A DNA stretch of 64,000 nt from Rhinopithecus roxellana (GCF_007565055.1 NC_044556.1:138354708-138418707); one strand, 5' to 3'; positions 37,621 to 50,465 are shown, counted from the first letter of the stretch. Notes: generated by a model not told the origin, from the letters alone. Numbers and translations are program-made.

Positions 37621-38796
37621 ATAATTTAACAGAAAATGTATTCATTTCATTTCACTTTGCTTTTTAAATTAGAGAAACACCAGTGAAAGACCAGAACATT
37701 CCCCCCGCCCCCCCCATGGCTTATAGCACTTTAAAAATTACTGACGATCTCATTAGTACTTAGGAAAGTTTCTGAGTTGCTAAAAGCAGTCTCAGTTTAG
37801 GTTACTGGGAAATGAGATTCTGAGAAAAGAGGTAGGTGCAAGAAAACAATGCCCAGAGACTGGGGATTTAAAACAATGAAAGGAAGCAGTCATTGAAAGA
37901 CAACTTATTTAGTCAACATCCACTGTGGGTAACTGGAGCTTAAACCCAGAGGGAAATTCTAGAAAATGTTGTAAATTACATGTCTCAGAATTGTCTCGCT
38001 GGATGGACGGAGGTGCTGAGCTTTTATATATTAACTCCTTTCAGTCACTGGTTGTGGAACGATCCTAGGACTATTCATTTCCAGGCATATAAGACTTGTC
38101 GTGTGCTGATTCTCATCAACGGTGGGCAAACATTCTTAGGCACAAAGAGGATACTGACAATTGGAAATCCGCTGAAGCACACTGCAATTCATGAAGGGTT
38201 TGAGTGTGGCAGTATCAGCCTTGGTATAGTCTACACATTTCATCAGTCAAATCCCTTTGTGCTCTGTCTTAAATTCCTTCCATCCTGTTACTGCTTCAAG
38301 GTCATGATCAGTCACAATTTCTAAGAAGGATACTTGTAACAGGAGGATTAATGACCAAGCTGTAAGTCCCCACTAAGGCAATGAGTCCTGAGGTCACACA
38401 TGATATTCATTATATCCACTTCTACCACATGTTTTAGAGTCCCTTTGCCTTCTAACAGCATATTTCCTGGTCTAAACTGCTTGCTAGAGGGGTACCCCTA
38501 GTGAGGTGCTGATAACTTCTTGACTGCTGGATCCCCAATTATATTTTCAACCTGAATGTTAGTTGTTATGCTCCTTTATGGCATGTTAACAAACAAGACA
38601 AAAGTAAAACTGCAAAAAAAGCCATTTGCCTGTGACATAAACAACCATTTTGCTAAACCAGATAATAGTTTTTGAATATTGGAAATATATTTCCTCCCTT
38701 ATTTGTACTAATTACCAGATAACAGTTATAGACTGATACATGCTGACATCTAAGCTGCACTCTTATTATTTCTCCATCACATTTGATCATCTAGAC
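37621..38796. other. No gene or repeat recognised
   Basis: Includes a C-run with one G (37,701-37,715). A 114-codon plus-strand open frame (37,980-38,324) has no recognised motif. Confidence 0.4.
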
Positions 38797-39022
38797 CTGG
38801 GATCAGCAAACATTTTCTGTAAAGAAACAGGGAGTTTCTTTTTACATTTTTCAATTCGTGAGACATCTATGATTCTGTTGCTTATTCTTTCTTTTATTTT
38901 TTGTTTGTTTGTTTGTGTTAAATAGCCCTGCAAAATGTAAATGCCATTTTTAGCTTGTCGCCTCTGGAAGAAAAGGGCCATGAGCCAAATTTGGCCTATA
39001 GTCTATAGATTGCCGACCTCTG
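38797..39022. mobile_element. hAT-type nonautonomous DNA transposon (MER58/MER5-like)
   Basis: Terminal inverted repeats CTGGGATCAGCAAAC at the left and GTTTGCCGACC-type TTGCCGACCTCTG at the right, inner landmarks TTTTCTGTAAAG and GAGCCAAATTTGGCC. Eight-base target duplication ATCTAGAC (38,789-38,796) and CTCTAGAC (39,023-39,030), one mismatch, which is the hAT size. Confidence 0.88.
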
Positions 39023-39083
39023 CTCTAGACAATCCACACAACAATAATTCAAGCTCTGGTTTGTATTTTTTATAAAAAAAGAC

Positions 39084-39169
39084 GTTCCCAGCCCATTGCT
39101 GGGAACCCAGACCGTCATTTGAGTCCCTGGTTATGTGGCTGAAATTTTCTATTTATGATTGTCTGCTGG

Positions 39170-39219
<50 letters not shown>
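39084..39219 (+). other. Short sequence ending in A50; possible truncated retrocopy
   Basis: A run of 50 A at 39,170-39,219 follows about 85 bp that match no SINE or LINE end I know. A perfect 9-bp stem GTTCCCAGC/GCTGGGAAC with loop CCATT sits at 39,084-39,106. A possible duplication AAAAAAAG borders both ends but is low complexity. It may be a 5'-truncated processed transcript. Confidence 0.4.
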
Positions 39220-39227
<8 letters not shown>

Positions 39228-41277
39228 CACTTCCCTTGTGAATATCTTCATTTCCAAATCTTTTCTTCCCTACTTCCCTATATAATAACAACCTTATGTC
39301 ATCATAATGATCTATGTCATTTACCTAGCCATTAGAGTAACTCCTTCCCTTGCCTATTTTTTTACTTTTTGTGAGTATGTAGTAGGTGTATATATTTATG
39401 GATTCATTAGATATTTTGATACAGACATCCAATATGTAATAAACACATCAGGGTATGTACGGTATCCATCACCTCAAGCATTATTTTGTGTTACAAATAA
39501 TTCAATTATATATTTTTGCTTATTTTTAAATGTACAATTAAATTATTCTTTACTATAATCATCCTGTTGTGCAAGCAAATACTAGGTCTAATTTATTCTT
39601 CTATTTTTTCATGGCCTCAACCATCCCTACTTCCCCTCCATCCTCTCCACACTACCCTTCTGAGCCTCTGGTAACCATCCTAGTCTCTATCAACATGACT
39701 TCAATTGTTTTAATATTTAGCTTCCACAGATAAGTGAGAACGTGTGATGTTTGTCTTTCTGTGCCTGACTTATTTCACTCAACGTTATGACCTCCAGTTC
39801 CATGCACACTGTTGCAAATGACAGGATCTCTTTCTTTTTTAAGCTGAATAGTACTTCATTGTGTATATGTACCACATTTTCTTTATCCATTCATCTACTG
39901 GTGGACACTAGGTTGCTTGCAAATCTTGGCTATTGTGAACAGTGCTGCAATAAACATGGCAGTACAGATACCTCTTTTATATACTGATTTCTGATCTTTG
40001 GGGTGTATACTTTGGTGTGGAATTGCTGGATCGTATGGTAGTTTTATTTTTAGTTTTTTTGCGGAAGGTATAGACTCTTCTCCATAGTGTTTACAGTAAT
40101 TTACATTATCACCAATAGTATACTGGGATTTCCTTTCCTCCACATTCTCATTAGCATTTATTATTGCCTGTCTTTCGGATAAAAGCCATTTTAACTGGGT
40201 GAGATGATTTCTTATCGCAGTTTTGATTTGCATTAATCTATGATCAATAATGTTGAGTACTCTTTCATATACCTGTTTTCCATTTGTATATGTCTTCTTT
40301 TGAGACATGTCTATTCATTCTTTTGCCCATTTTTAATTGCATTATTAGATTTTTTTCCTATAGAAGTGTTTGAGCTCCTAATATATTCTAGTTATAATTC
40401 CTTGTAAGATGAGCACTTTGCAAATATTTTCTCCCATTTTGTGGGTTGTCACTTCACTTTGTTGATTATTTTCTTTGCTGTGGAGAAGGTTTTTAACTTG
40501 ATGAGAGCACATTTGTCCATTTTTGCTTTGGTTTCCTGTGCTTGTGGGATATTGCTCAATAAGTCTTTGTGCAATCAAGTACCCTGGAGATTTTCCCCAA
40601 TATTTTCTTTTAGTGGTTTCATAGTTTGAGGTATTAGAATTAAGTATCTAATCCATTTTAATTGATTTTTGAATATAACAAGAGGGTTCTAGTTTTGTTC
40701 TTTTGTGTATGATTATCTAGTTGTCTCAGGGCAACTAGAGGCTGTTCTTCCCTGACTGTATTTCTTGAAAACTTTGTAGAAAATGAATTCAATGTAAATT
40801 TATGAATTTATTTATGGGTTCTTTATTCTGTCTACTTCTCTATGTGTTTGTTTTATGCCAGCACCATGCTGTTTTGGTTACTATAGGTGTACAGTATAAT
40901 TTGAAGTCAGATAATGTGATTCCTCCAGGTTTGTTTTGTTTCCTTTTGCATATGAGAGTTTTGGCTATTCTGGATGTTTTGCATTTCCATATAAATCTAG
41001 GATTTTTTTTTTTTCTGTTTCTGTGAAGAATGTCATTAGTATTTTGGTAGGGTTGCATTAAATCCGTAGATTGCTTTGAGTAGTATGGACATTTTAACAA
41101 TATTAATTCTTCCAATCCATAAACATGGAATGTCTTCCCATTTTTGTTGTGTCCTCTTCGATTTCTTGTTGCAATGTTTTATGGTTTTCATTTTGTAGAG
41201 ATCTTTCACTTCTTTGGTTAAGTTAATTCCTAGGCATTTTATTTCATTCATAGCTATTGTAAATGGGATTAACTGTC

Positions 41278-41302
41278 TTTTTTTTTTTTTTTTTTTTTTT
41301 TT
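41278..41302. repeat. T25 run inside L1 ORF2
   Basis: Homopolymer at a site where L1 normally has a short T-rich stretch; on the L1 strand it reads as poly-Lys (KKKKKKKK). Confidence 0.95.
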
Positions 41303-41937
41303 CCTTTTTTGATTGTTCACTGTTGGCATATAAAAATGATACTGATTTTTTTGTGTTGTTGATTTTGCCTCCTGCAACTTTGCTGTATTTGTTTATCAGC
41401 TCTATTAGGGTTTTAGTGGTCTTTAGATTTTTCCAAATGCAACATCATATCACCTGCAAATAAGAATAATTTAACTTCTTCCTTTTCCATTTGGATGTCC
41501 TTTATTTTTTTTTTAATCCTGTCTGATTTCTCTAGGGGGAACTTTCAGTACTATGTTGAATAACAGTGGCAACAGTGGCATCCTTGTTGTGTTCCCAAAA
41601 TTAGAATAAAGGCTTTTAGGGTTTTTTTCCCATTCAGTATGATACTACCTGTGGGTCTGTTGTGTATGGCTTTTATTTTGTTGAGGTATATTTCTTGTAT
41701 ATCCAATTTTTTGAAGATTTTTGTCATGAAGAGATGTTGGATTTTTGTCAAATGCTTTTTCAGCATCAAGTGAAATGATCACAGAATTTTATGTATGCTG
41801 AACCATCCTTGCATTCCTGGCATAAATCCCACTTAGTCATAATGAATGACCTATTTATTGTGTATTGAATTCGATTTGTTAGCATTTTCTTGAGAATTTT
41901 TGCATCAGTGTTCATTGATGATATTGGCTTATAGTGT

Positions 41938-41986
41938 TTATTTTATTTTATTTTATTTTATTTTATTTTATTTTATTTTATTTTTT
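41938..41986. repeat. (TTTTA)n microsatellite inside L1 ORF2
   Basis: Pure TTTTA pentamers, about nine copies. Confidence 0.95.
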
Positions 41987-42080
41987 AATGTGTCTTTGCT
42001 TGCTTTTAGTATCAGGGTAATGAATAACATTGACATTGTAGAATGAGTTTGATGAGTTTGGAGGTATTCCATCACCCTCT

Positions 42081-42082
<2 letters not shown>

Positions 42083-42119
<37 letters not shown>
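42083..42119. repeat. T37 run inside L1 ORF2
   Basis: Uninterrupted T homopolymer of 37 within the L1, with no SINE body attached. Confidence 0.95.
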
Positions 42120-42122
<3 letters not shown>

Positions 42123-45100
42123 TTTTGAGTAGGGTTGGTTTTAAGTTCTTCAGTAGAATCCAGCAGGCAAGCCATTGGATTCCAGGCTTTTCTTTACCTG
42201 AAGCCTTTTTATTATGGCTTAAATCTCAGTGCTTATTATTCATCTGTTCAGGTTTTGGGTTTCTTGTACAGTCTTGACAGATTTTGTGAGTCCTGGAATT
42301 TGTCTATTTTTTCAGATTTTTCAGTTTATTGGCATGTAGTTTTTTATAGTCATTTCTAATGATCCTTTTAATTTCTGCAGTCTCCTTTTTCAATTCTGAT
42401 TTTATTTTTATTTGGATCTTATCTCTTTTTTTCTTAGCCTGGCTAATAGTTTGTCAATCTTGTTTAACTTTTCAAAAAACCACCTTTTTATTTCATTGAA
42501 CTATCGTATTTTTTGCATTTCAATTCATTTATTTCTGTTCTAATCTTTATTATTTCTTTCCTTTTACTGATTTTGAGTTTGGTTTGCTCTTCCTTTTCTA
42601 GCTCTTTCAGCATATCATTAGATTGTTTATTTGAATTTTTTCCTCTTATTTGATGTAGGCACTTACAACTGTATTCCCTTTTAGTACTGATTTGCCTGTG
42701 TCTCATAGGCTTGGGTATGTTATGTTTCCATTATCATTTGTTTCAAGAAATGTTTCAATTTCCTTCTTAATTTTTTTTCATTGATGCACTGGTCATTCAT
42801 GAGCATACAGTTTAATGTCCATGTATTTTGTATAGTTTCCAAAATTCCTCTTGTAATTTGTTTCTAGTTTTATTCCATTGTATTCAAGAAGATGCTTGAT
42901 ATTATTTCAATTTTTTGGAATTTTTTAAAACTTATTTTGTGACCCAATGTATGGTCTATCTTTGAGAATGATCTGTGTGCTGGGGAATGAATAAATTCTG
43001 CAGCCTTTTGAGAAAATGTTCTGTAAATATTTATTAGGCTCATATGGCCCAAAGTACAGATTAACTCTGATGTTTATTGATTTAATTTGTCTGAAGTATC
43101 TGTCCAGTGTTGAAAGTGAGGTGTTGAGGTTTCCAGCTATTATTTTATTGGATTATTTCTCTCTGTGTAGCTCTAATAATATTTACTATATATATCTGGG
43201 TGTTCCTGTGTTTAATGCACATTTACTTACAAGGGTTATATTCTCTTGCTGAATTGACCTCTTTATCATTTTACAGGGATCTTTTTGTCTCTTCTTGTTT
43301 TTGTCTTGAAATATATTTTGTATCGCTACTCCTCCCCTTTTTTATTTCCACTGACATGGAATATCTTTTCTTATCCTTTTACTTTTCACCTATGTGTGTC
43401 TTTAGAGGTGAAGTATATTTCTTGCTGGCAAAAGATAATTGAATCTTTTTTTTTTTTTTTTTTTCCAATCTATTCAGCCACTCTATGTCTTTTGATTGGA
43501 GAGCTTGCATTCAATGTTATTATCGATAAGTAAGGTGTTACTCCTGCCATTTTGCTATTCGTTTTTGGTTTTATTTCTTTTTCTTTTTTGGTCTCCTTCT
43601 CCTTCTTCCTTCCTATCTTCATTTTAATAAAGATTATTTTCTCTGGAGGTATGATTTCATTTATTGCTTTTTATTTTTTGTATAGTTGTATGTTTTAAAA
43701 TTTGAGGTTACCATGGGGCTTGCAAATACTATCTTTTAACCCATTATTTCAAACTGATAGCATCACTGTTTGCATAAACAAACACATAAAAAAGCAGAAA
43801 GAAAGCTAGTAAAAATTCTACACCTTAACTTCATTCCCCCACATTATAAGTTTTTGTTTTCTCTATTTATATATTATTGTATTGTCTATATTTTAAAGAG
43901 TTTTTGTTGTTATTATATTTGACTGATTCATTGTTTAGTTTTTCTACATTAGATAAGAGTAGTTTGCACACAACAGTTACAGTGTTATAATATTGTCTGT
44001 TTTTCTGTGTGCTTATTATTATCAGTGAATTTTATACCTTCAGATGATTTCTTACTGCTCATTAATATCGTATTCTTTCTGCTTGAAGTACTCCCTTTAG
44101 CATTTCTTGTAGGAGAGGTCTAGTTTTGATGAAATCCCTCAGCTTCGGTGTGCCTTGGAAAGTAATTCTCCTTCATATTTGAAGAATATTTTTGCCAGAT
44201 ATACTATCCCAGGGTAAAAGGTATTTTCCTTCAGTATTTTAAATATAGCATGCCCCTCTCTCCTGGCTTATAAGGCTTCCATTTAAAAGTTTGTCGCCGG
44301 ATGTATTGGAGCTCCATTTTATATTGTTTCTTTTGTCTTACTGCTTTTAGGATCCTTTGTTTATCTTTGATCTTTAGGAGTTTGATTATTAGATACCTTG
44401 AGGTAGTCTTCTCTGGGTGATATCTGCTTGGTGTTCTATAACTTCCTTGCACTTTGAAATTGATGTCTTCCTCAAGGTTTTGGAAGTTTCTGTTATTATC
44501 CCTTCAGATAAACTTTCTACCTGTATCTATTTCTACACCTCTCTTTGAAGTCCAATAATTTTTACATTTGCCCTTTTGAGGCTATTTACTAAATCCTGTA
44601 AACATGCTTCATCTTTTTGTTATCCTTTCTTTTCTCTCCCCCTATTATGTATTTTCAAATCACCTATCTTCAAGTTCACTAATTCTTTCTTCTGCTTGTT
44701 CAGTTCTACTTTTAAAAGACTATGATGCATTCTTAAGATGTAATTTCATTTTTTACCTTCAGAATTTCTGCTTGATTCTATTTAATTATTTTATTCTTTT
44801 TAAAAATTATTTTTCAAATTTGTCTGATAGAATTCTGAATTCGTTCTCTGTGTTATCTTGAATTTATTTGAGTTTCCTTAGAACAGCTGTTTTGAAATCC
44901 CTTTCTGAAAGTTCACATATCTCTGTTTTTCTAGGATTGGTCCTTGTGCCTTATTTTGTTCATTTGTTGAGGTCCTGTTTTCCTGGATAGTCTTGATACT
45001 TGTGGGTGTTTATCAGTGTCTCGGAACTGAAGAGTTAGGCACTGAAGAGTTAGGTATTGATTGTGGTCTTCACAAACTGGGCTTGTTTTTACCTGTCCTT

Positions 45101-45740
45101 CTTGGAAAGGTGTTTACAGGTATTCAAAAGGAATTCGATGTGATATAAGCTGTGTGTGCATAAAGGGACACCTGAAGCCCAGTAACACTGTGGTTCTTAC
45201 AGACTTGATGGTCTTTGACAACATCTGAAGGAATTCTCTGGATTGCTAGACATAGACACTTGTTTTCTTTCTTTACTTTCTCCCAAATAAATAGAGTCTT
45301 TTACTCTCTTGTGAGCTGCCTGGTGTTGAGAGTGGAGTGACACAAGCACACCTATGGACACCACTACTAGGACTTTGCTGGGCCAGACCTTAAGCCAGCA
45401 CAGCACTGGGTTTCACCCAAGACCTACTGTAACCAATGCCTGGCTACCACCCATGTTTACTCAAGGCCCTGAGTTGCTACAACCAACATGTGGTGAAGTC
45501 AGCCATTCCTGTGTCCTTCCTTTCAGGACAGCAAGCTCTCACTGACCCCAGGCAGCTCCATAGGTGCCATCAAAAAGCCAGGAGCTAGAATCAAAAACCC
45601 TAGAAGTTTATCTGGTTTTCTATTGTGCTCCAGCTGAGATGGCCCTCAAACCATAAGATGCAGTCCTTTTCACCCTTCCTTCTTCTTTCTAAATGCAAAG
45701 AAACTTCACTGTGGGGACCACTTCAGAACCATGGACAATA

Positions 45741-47349
45741 CTTCCAGTGTAAGCAATTTATTTTGTAGGTGAAAGAAACATAAATTGTGGAGTAGGGAAC
45801 TGATAAAGAAAAAATAGCCAATTAAGGCAATAAAGTGTTAATTATTAAGCCAACTATGATCATAAGTAATAAGTTTATTTTTGTAGGGAGATTCTGGGAA
45901 GATGTTTAAAACACATGGCTCAAAATTCTTATACTGGAGGAGAAATGGAGGTGGGATATTTACATACTAATTCTTATCAGTCATGGCTGGGGGTTGCTCC
46001 CCAAGGGTTGTTAATTCCTAGCACTTTAGGCTTGCTACACTCACAAAAACAGAGCATCATTCCTTTGAGTTGGAAAAATACTCAGGCACAGAGATGCAGA
46101 TACTGTATTGACATTTAGACTTTGTTACATATGATTCTAAATAACTTCCTGTTAATAAGCTTCATGGCAACTTGTAAATTGACTTACATAGGAAAAAAAG
46201 TCTTTTTTTTTAAAGTCTCACATAAAGTATATTTTCTCTTTAAAACATCAGTCTATAGAAATTATTACTTGTTGAATATAAGTGGTAGGTAAATATATAT
46301 ATAATTGTTTTCATAAAGGGATATAATATATATTTGTAGACAAGTATATATATGCAATCTCAGAAATAGGACTGTTAGTACATTTATAAAGGAATACAGA
46401 TATTTGCCTATATAATTATATAACCATTGTGTGCATATTTACCTTCCAAGTTGATGATTATTTAGCATAATGGTATGGTTTGTGAAATTCATTTTATAGA
46501 ACCTTAGAACACATAAATACACAGAAACATGAATTTATGAATATTTTGTTCTAATCTTTGTTTTCTTTGTGGTGAAGTAAAATTAGAATAGTCATTCTTA
46601 TCTTTTTAATCAGATTTTTTGAAGAAAAACATTTGCAATATCTACACTTACAATTAATTTTCTCAAGATTGTTCAAACTGAAACTAAGGAGCTAAATTCT
46701 CCTAAATCTTGCTGTGTGCCTGTAGTCTTTCAATATATTATGATATTTAAAAACACATTTTCTAGTTCCTAGGTAATTTATTTTAAGATAACAATATCTG
46801 GAGGCATTTTAAAGATAAACATGGAGGGAATATAGTAATTGTGACTCCTTCTCACACAATGGAACCATCTTCAGGGATTTTTTCCTAAAACACCTTCTTT
46901 GTTGATATCCTTAAGCATTTCTGTTCTTATAAGCTTTGGATTCTTATTTTTTTAAAAAATGGATAAATGCTGTTCCTTGACCTTGAGCTTATTCTACTAT
47001 TGTAAGAGAAAAGTATCATTAAAAAAAATTTAATACCTTTTAAGGCAAAAATGACTTTGGGACAAATTTTATGAACATTCACATCTCTACCATTCATGTT
47101 CACATATTAGGCAATGTTGACTTTCCAGGAACTCATAAAAAACAAATAAATTTGACATTTTACTCTGATATCTTCTACCATGTAGTGTTTTTGTTGTGAT
47201 ACAACTAAAATAATCTTCATTTTTTTGACATGTTTGTTGCTCATTGTCATATACTTCAGGGAACCACACAGGAGTGTTTCCTGAAAACACAATTATTGAA
47301 TTTCTATTTGAAATTTCTAGAGAAAAGGGAAACAAAATTTAAAGAAAAG
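45741..47349. other. No gene or repeat recognised (1.6 kb)
   Basis: AT-rich. Overlapping minus-strand open frames at 47,087-47,335 show no domain. Confidence 0.4.
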
Positions 47350-47647
47350 TTTTTTTTTTTTTTTTTTGAGATGGAGTCTCGCTCTCGCCCAGGCTGGAGT
47401 GCAGTGGCCGGATCTCAGCTCACTGCAAGCTCCGCCTCCCAGGTTTACGCCATTCTCCTGCCTCAGCCTCCTGAGTAGCTGGGACCACAGGCGCCCGCCA
47501 CCTCGCCCGGCTAGATTTTTGTATTTTTTAGTGGAGACGGGGTTTCACCGTGTTAGCCAGGATGGTCTCGATCACCTGACCTCGTGATCCCCCTGTCTCG
47601 GCCTCCCAAAGTGCTGGGATTACATGCTTGAGCCACCGCGCCCGGCC
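47350..47647 (-). mobile_element. AluYR-type SINE
   Basis: Full-length minus Alu with T18 tail at the left; GGTTTACGCC and CATGCTTGAGCCACC carry the monkey AluYR states. Open frames across it are Alu-derived. Confidence 0.96.
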
Positions 47648-47692
47648 ATGAAAATTTTTAAAAATCTACAAGTTGTCTTAGTGTTTGTTTTC

Positions 47693-47915
47693 TTTTTTTT
47701 TTTTTTTTTTTTTTTTTACAGAGTCTCACTATGTCACCAAGCTGGAGCGCAGTGGCATGATCTCGGCTCACTACAACCTCTGTCTCCTGGGTTTAAGCGA
47801 TTCTCCTGCCTCAGCTTCCCGAGTAACTGGGACTACAGGCATCCACCACCACACACAGCTATTTTTTGTATTTTTAGTAGTGACAGGTTTCACCATGTTG
47901 GCCAGGATGGTCTCA
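47693..47915 (-). mobile_element. AluS/J-type SINE, 5' truncated
   Basis: Minus Alu with a T25 tail, right arm and part of the left arm; breaks off after CCAGGATGGTCTC, missing the 5' head. Only 45 bp from the preceding Alu in the same orientation. Confidence 0.93.
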
Positions 47916-48629
47916 GTCAGGAGAGGTCTAGAAAGGAGATGTAAATTTGGTTTGTGGACATTTTTACAAGAGATTTGCATAGAAAGTCATAATTAAAACT
48001 TGATATATGCTGCTCCCTCAAACTAGTGACGTTTTGGCTGTAGATGCTTAGTTGATTAGACATGTTCCAGAAATGGAATCACAAAAGAATGAAATGAAAA
48101 CTATTTTATTTCAGATTAACATATGTTATGGAGTCTGAGAGGAAAAGGGTACTCTAAGAAAGATCCAGGAATTTCGTGGTGGAAAGTTGTGATATCTTTA
48201 CTCATTTCCAGATATTTCCAGAAAGAATAAGTGTTTTAAACACTATCTTGAAGAAGTTTGTATAGGGTAAATATTTTTCAGCTTCTCAATAGAAAATGTT
48301 TACCAATTTCAGTTGAAGATTACAGAAATGTAAACTTCTAGAAAAAAATTAGTAATTTTAGTAAAACTAAAAGTGATACGCTTTTCTCTTGTTCCAGTAT
48401 TTATTTTCTCTATATCACTGCTGCAGTTAATGTTATAGTCTCTGGCTAGGAACACTAATGGTTTTCTAGACTATGCATTATATCTGGTTTTGATTATACT
48501 ACATTGCATGCATTGGTCAAGAGAATTGGTGCACATATTCTAAGTAATTTTAGTATTCACATTTAATTCTAAAATTTGCATCTAAATATTGTGGATGCAG
48601 TGATCTTCCTAGTGTATTGTTATTTAAAA
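47916..48629. other. No gene or repeat recognised
   Basis: Unassigned. Confidence 0.4.
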
Positions 48630-48780
48630 ATCAATTAAATCATTTAATTTCCATAACAATTTTTCTCATTAAATTCACTTTGAATACATCTATCTTACAG
48701 AGAAGGAATTGGCATGTAGGGAAGGTAAGTAACAGCTAATATGTACAGAATCTGAAATCGAACCCTTCATAGTCTTCCCC
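48630..48780 (+). mobile_element. MIR SINE fragment
   Basis: ATCTTACAGAGAAGGAATTGG, GGAAGGTAAGTAACAGCTAA and AATCTGAAATCGAACCCTTC follow the MIR core (ATTTTACAGATGAGGAAACT ... GATTCGAACCC). Confidence 0.7.
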
Positions 48781-48814
48781 AAGAGTTTTATTTAAATATT
48801 AAGACTGACAGAAT

Positions 48815-48965
48815 ATAAAAAAGAAAGAATGAGACAAGAAAAAAGAAATGAGAGAAGGAAGGAAAGAAGAAAGGAAGAAAGAAAGATAAAGAAAAAAGGG
48901 AAGTGGAAAAGTCATGAAGGGGTAAAAGAAAGAAAGAAAGCATGAAGAAAAGAAGAAAGGAAGAG
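48815..48965. repeat. Purine-rich GAAA/GGAA low-complexity tract
   Basis: AAGAAAGAATGAGACAAGAA continuing as GGAAGGAAAGAAGAAAGG and later AAAGAAAGAAAGAAAGCATG. The minus-strand open frame here is SFFLSFF-type filler. Confidence 0.9.
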
Positions 48966-50111
48966 AAATAGGAATTTTAAAATGGAAAAATATATAAAAA
49001 ACAGCATATAGAAAATCTATTTTAAATAATTTCAAATTACTGAAGAACTAGACATCCAATTAATGTAAATACTGTTGAAGAAGGACAAACGAATTTCTAA
49101 ATACATGAGCAACTTTTATTAGTAACATCAAGTTTGCTTTTAAATGGTTTAAAATTTTTGGTACAGAGTTAGAGAAAAAAAATGAAAGAGACATGAATTT
49201 GAGAAAAGAACAATGCCCTTAGGGAACTAGAACTGGTTGTGTTGCAAAAGATGCTATAGGTAAGAGATAAGAAGGTCAAATTTTTAGAGCAAAGAGGTGA
49301 AAAAGAAAAATAAAACGTTTCATTTAGCAGAGTAAGAGATGGTCCCTCAGGCAGGAATAAGCATTTTCCTAGTATATTTGCAGATGCACAATTGTACGTG
49401 GTGATATGATCAAAGAAGGGACAATCCTGACACATTGACTCTTCAACGAAGGCACATTTAATAGTGGGAAGGATATGAGAATAATAAATCTTTCATGTAC
49501 TTTCAGCAACATAAGTCATCACTTTGTACTGTAATAACTGACTCACTTATCTGGCAGCTTCAATGTCATGCTAAAATGACAACAGAGAAATATTTCTGTG
49601 AACATATTTTTATTTGGGAGTGAGGAAAAAGGATTATATAGTCTGGGATGCACAGCTATGACAAGTTACAGGTTTATGAGGATAGGAAAGTATAGAGGGA
49701 AGCTTTTCTTGGCCAAACAGAGAAGTCCGGGTAAACTGCATGGAAACGAAGTTGATTGGTTCTGGAGGCTCAAAGCAAGAGTCAGTTTATTGGTGGAGAC
49801 ACTGTTGCTGGGCATGTTTGTTTTTGAGTGCCTGGTGAGTTTGTGCAGCCTTAAAGAATGTCCAGCAATACATCTGGTCACAGAAATATGTGTATTCATG
49901 CAAATTGAGCAACTTGTACAAAGCATGGGATGTCTGAAAGAATTTCTTGGGGTTTTAGTTTAGAAAGATTTTGAGACAGTTCTTATCTCAGACATATAAT
50001 TATGAGCTCCCCTCCTTTGTGATCTCCGAGCTCACATTTGTCTGTGTCCGACAAGAGTGACGCATCTTGGTATCTGTAACTTTCATAAAATGGCATAAAA
50101 TATGCTCATCA
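48966..50111. other. No gene or repeat recognised
   Basis: A 121-codon plus-strand open frame at 49,598-49,963 has a conventional amino-acid mix and an internal GMFVFECLVSLCSLKE stretch but no domain I know and an opposing 86-codon frame; it is left unassigned. Confidence 0.4.
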
Positions 50112-50228
50112 GGCCAGGCGTGGTGGCTCATGCCTGTCATACCAGCACTTTGGGAGACCGAGGCGGGCAAATCTCTTCAGGTCAGGAGTTAAGAACAGCC
50201 TGCCCAACATGGTGAAACCCCATTTCTA

Positions 50229-50263
<35 letters not shown>

Positions 50264-50408
50264 TGGCGAGTTGGGGCACGCCTGCCATCTCAGCTACTCA
50301 GGAGACTAAGGCAGGAGAATCGCTTGAATCCTGGAGGTGCAGTTGCTGTGAGCCGAGATCGCGCCACTGCACTCCAGCATGGGTGATAGAGTGAGACTGG
50401 GCCTCAAA

Positions 50409-50428
<20 letters not shown>
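50112..50428 (+). mobile_element. AluS-type SINE with expanded middle A-run
   Basis: GGCCAGGCGTGGTGGCTCA head, CAACATGGTGAAACCCC, then A30 (50,231-50,260) where the inter-arm linker is usually an ACTAAAAATACAAAAATTA type, then the right arm and an A23 tail. Confidence 0.95.

Positions 50429-50465
<37 letters not shown>
50429..50465. repeat. (TA)n(CA)n microsatellite at Alu tail
   Basis: Eleven TA units followed by CA units, grown from the Alu A tail. Confidence 0.95.

Larger units (their letters stand above)
39330..45740 (-). mobile_element. Near full-length old L1 (5' UTR, ORF1, ORF2, 3' UTR)
   Basis: Read from 45,740 down: a GC-richer 5' UTR (about 45,000-45,740), ORF1 whose C-terminal part is seen at 44,231-44,452 (PEKTTSRYLIIKLLK...GERGMLYL), ORF2 with the linker KRKEIIKIRTEINELK at 42,488-42,706, the RT motif FADD reading FAGD at 41,449-41,460, IGRINIVKMSIL at 41,036-41,377, and a 3' UTR ending near 39,330. 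About 6.4 kb, the length of a complete L1. Stops, frameshifts and simple-repeat expansions (41,278-41,302; 41,938-41,986; 42,083-42,119; 43,447-43,463) kill both frames. No insertion of another element splits it. Confidence 0.92.

Noticed and set aside
39084..39106. Hairpin followed by a homopolymer as a terminator
   Set aside because: The homopolymer is A on the plus strand and the context is mammalian; intrinsic bacterial terminators do not apply.
40840..41377. Open frames resembling reverse-transcriptase C-terminal sequence
   Set aside because: Remnants of a dead L1 with frameshifts and a changed catalytic motif (FAGD), not a gene.
49598..49963. 121-codon plus-strand frame
   Set aside because: Longest non-repeat frame, but an opposing 86-codon frame overlaps it, no motif is recognised and there is no promoter or splice context.
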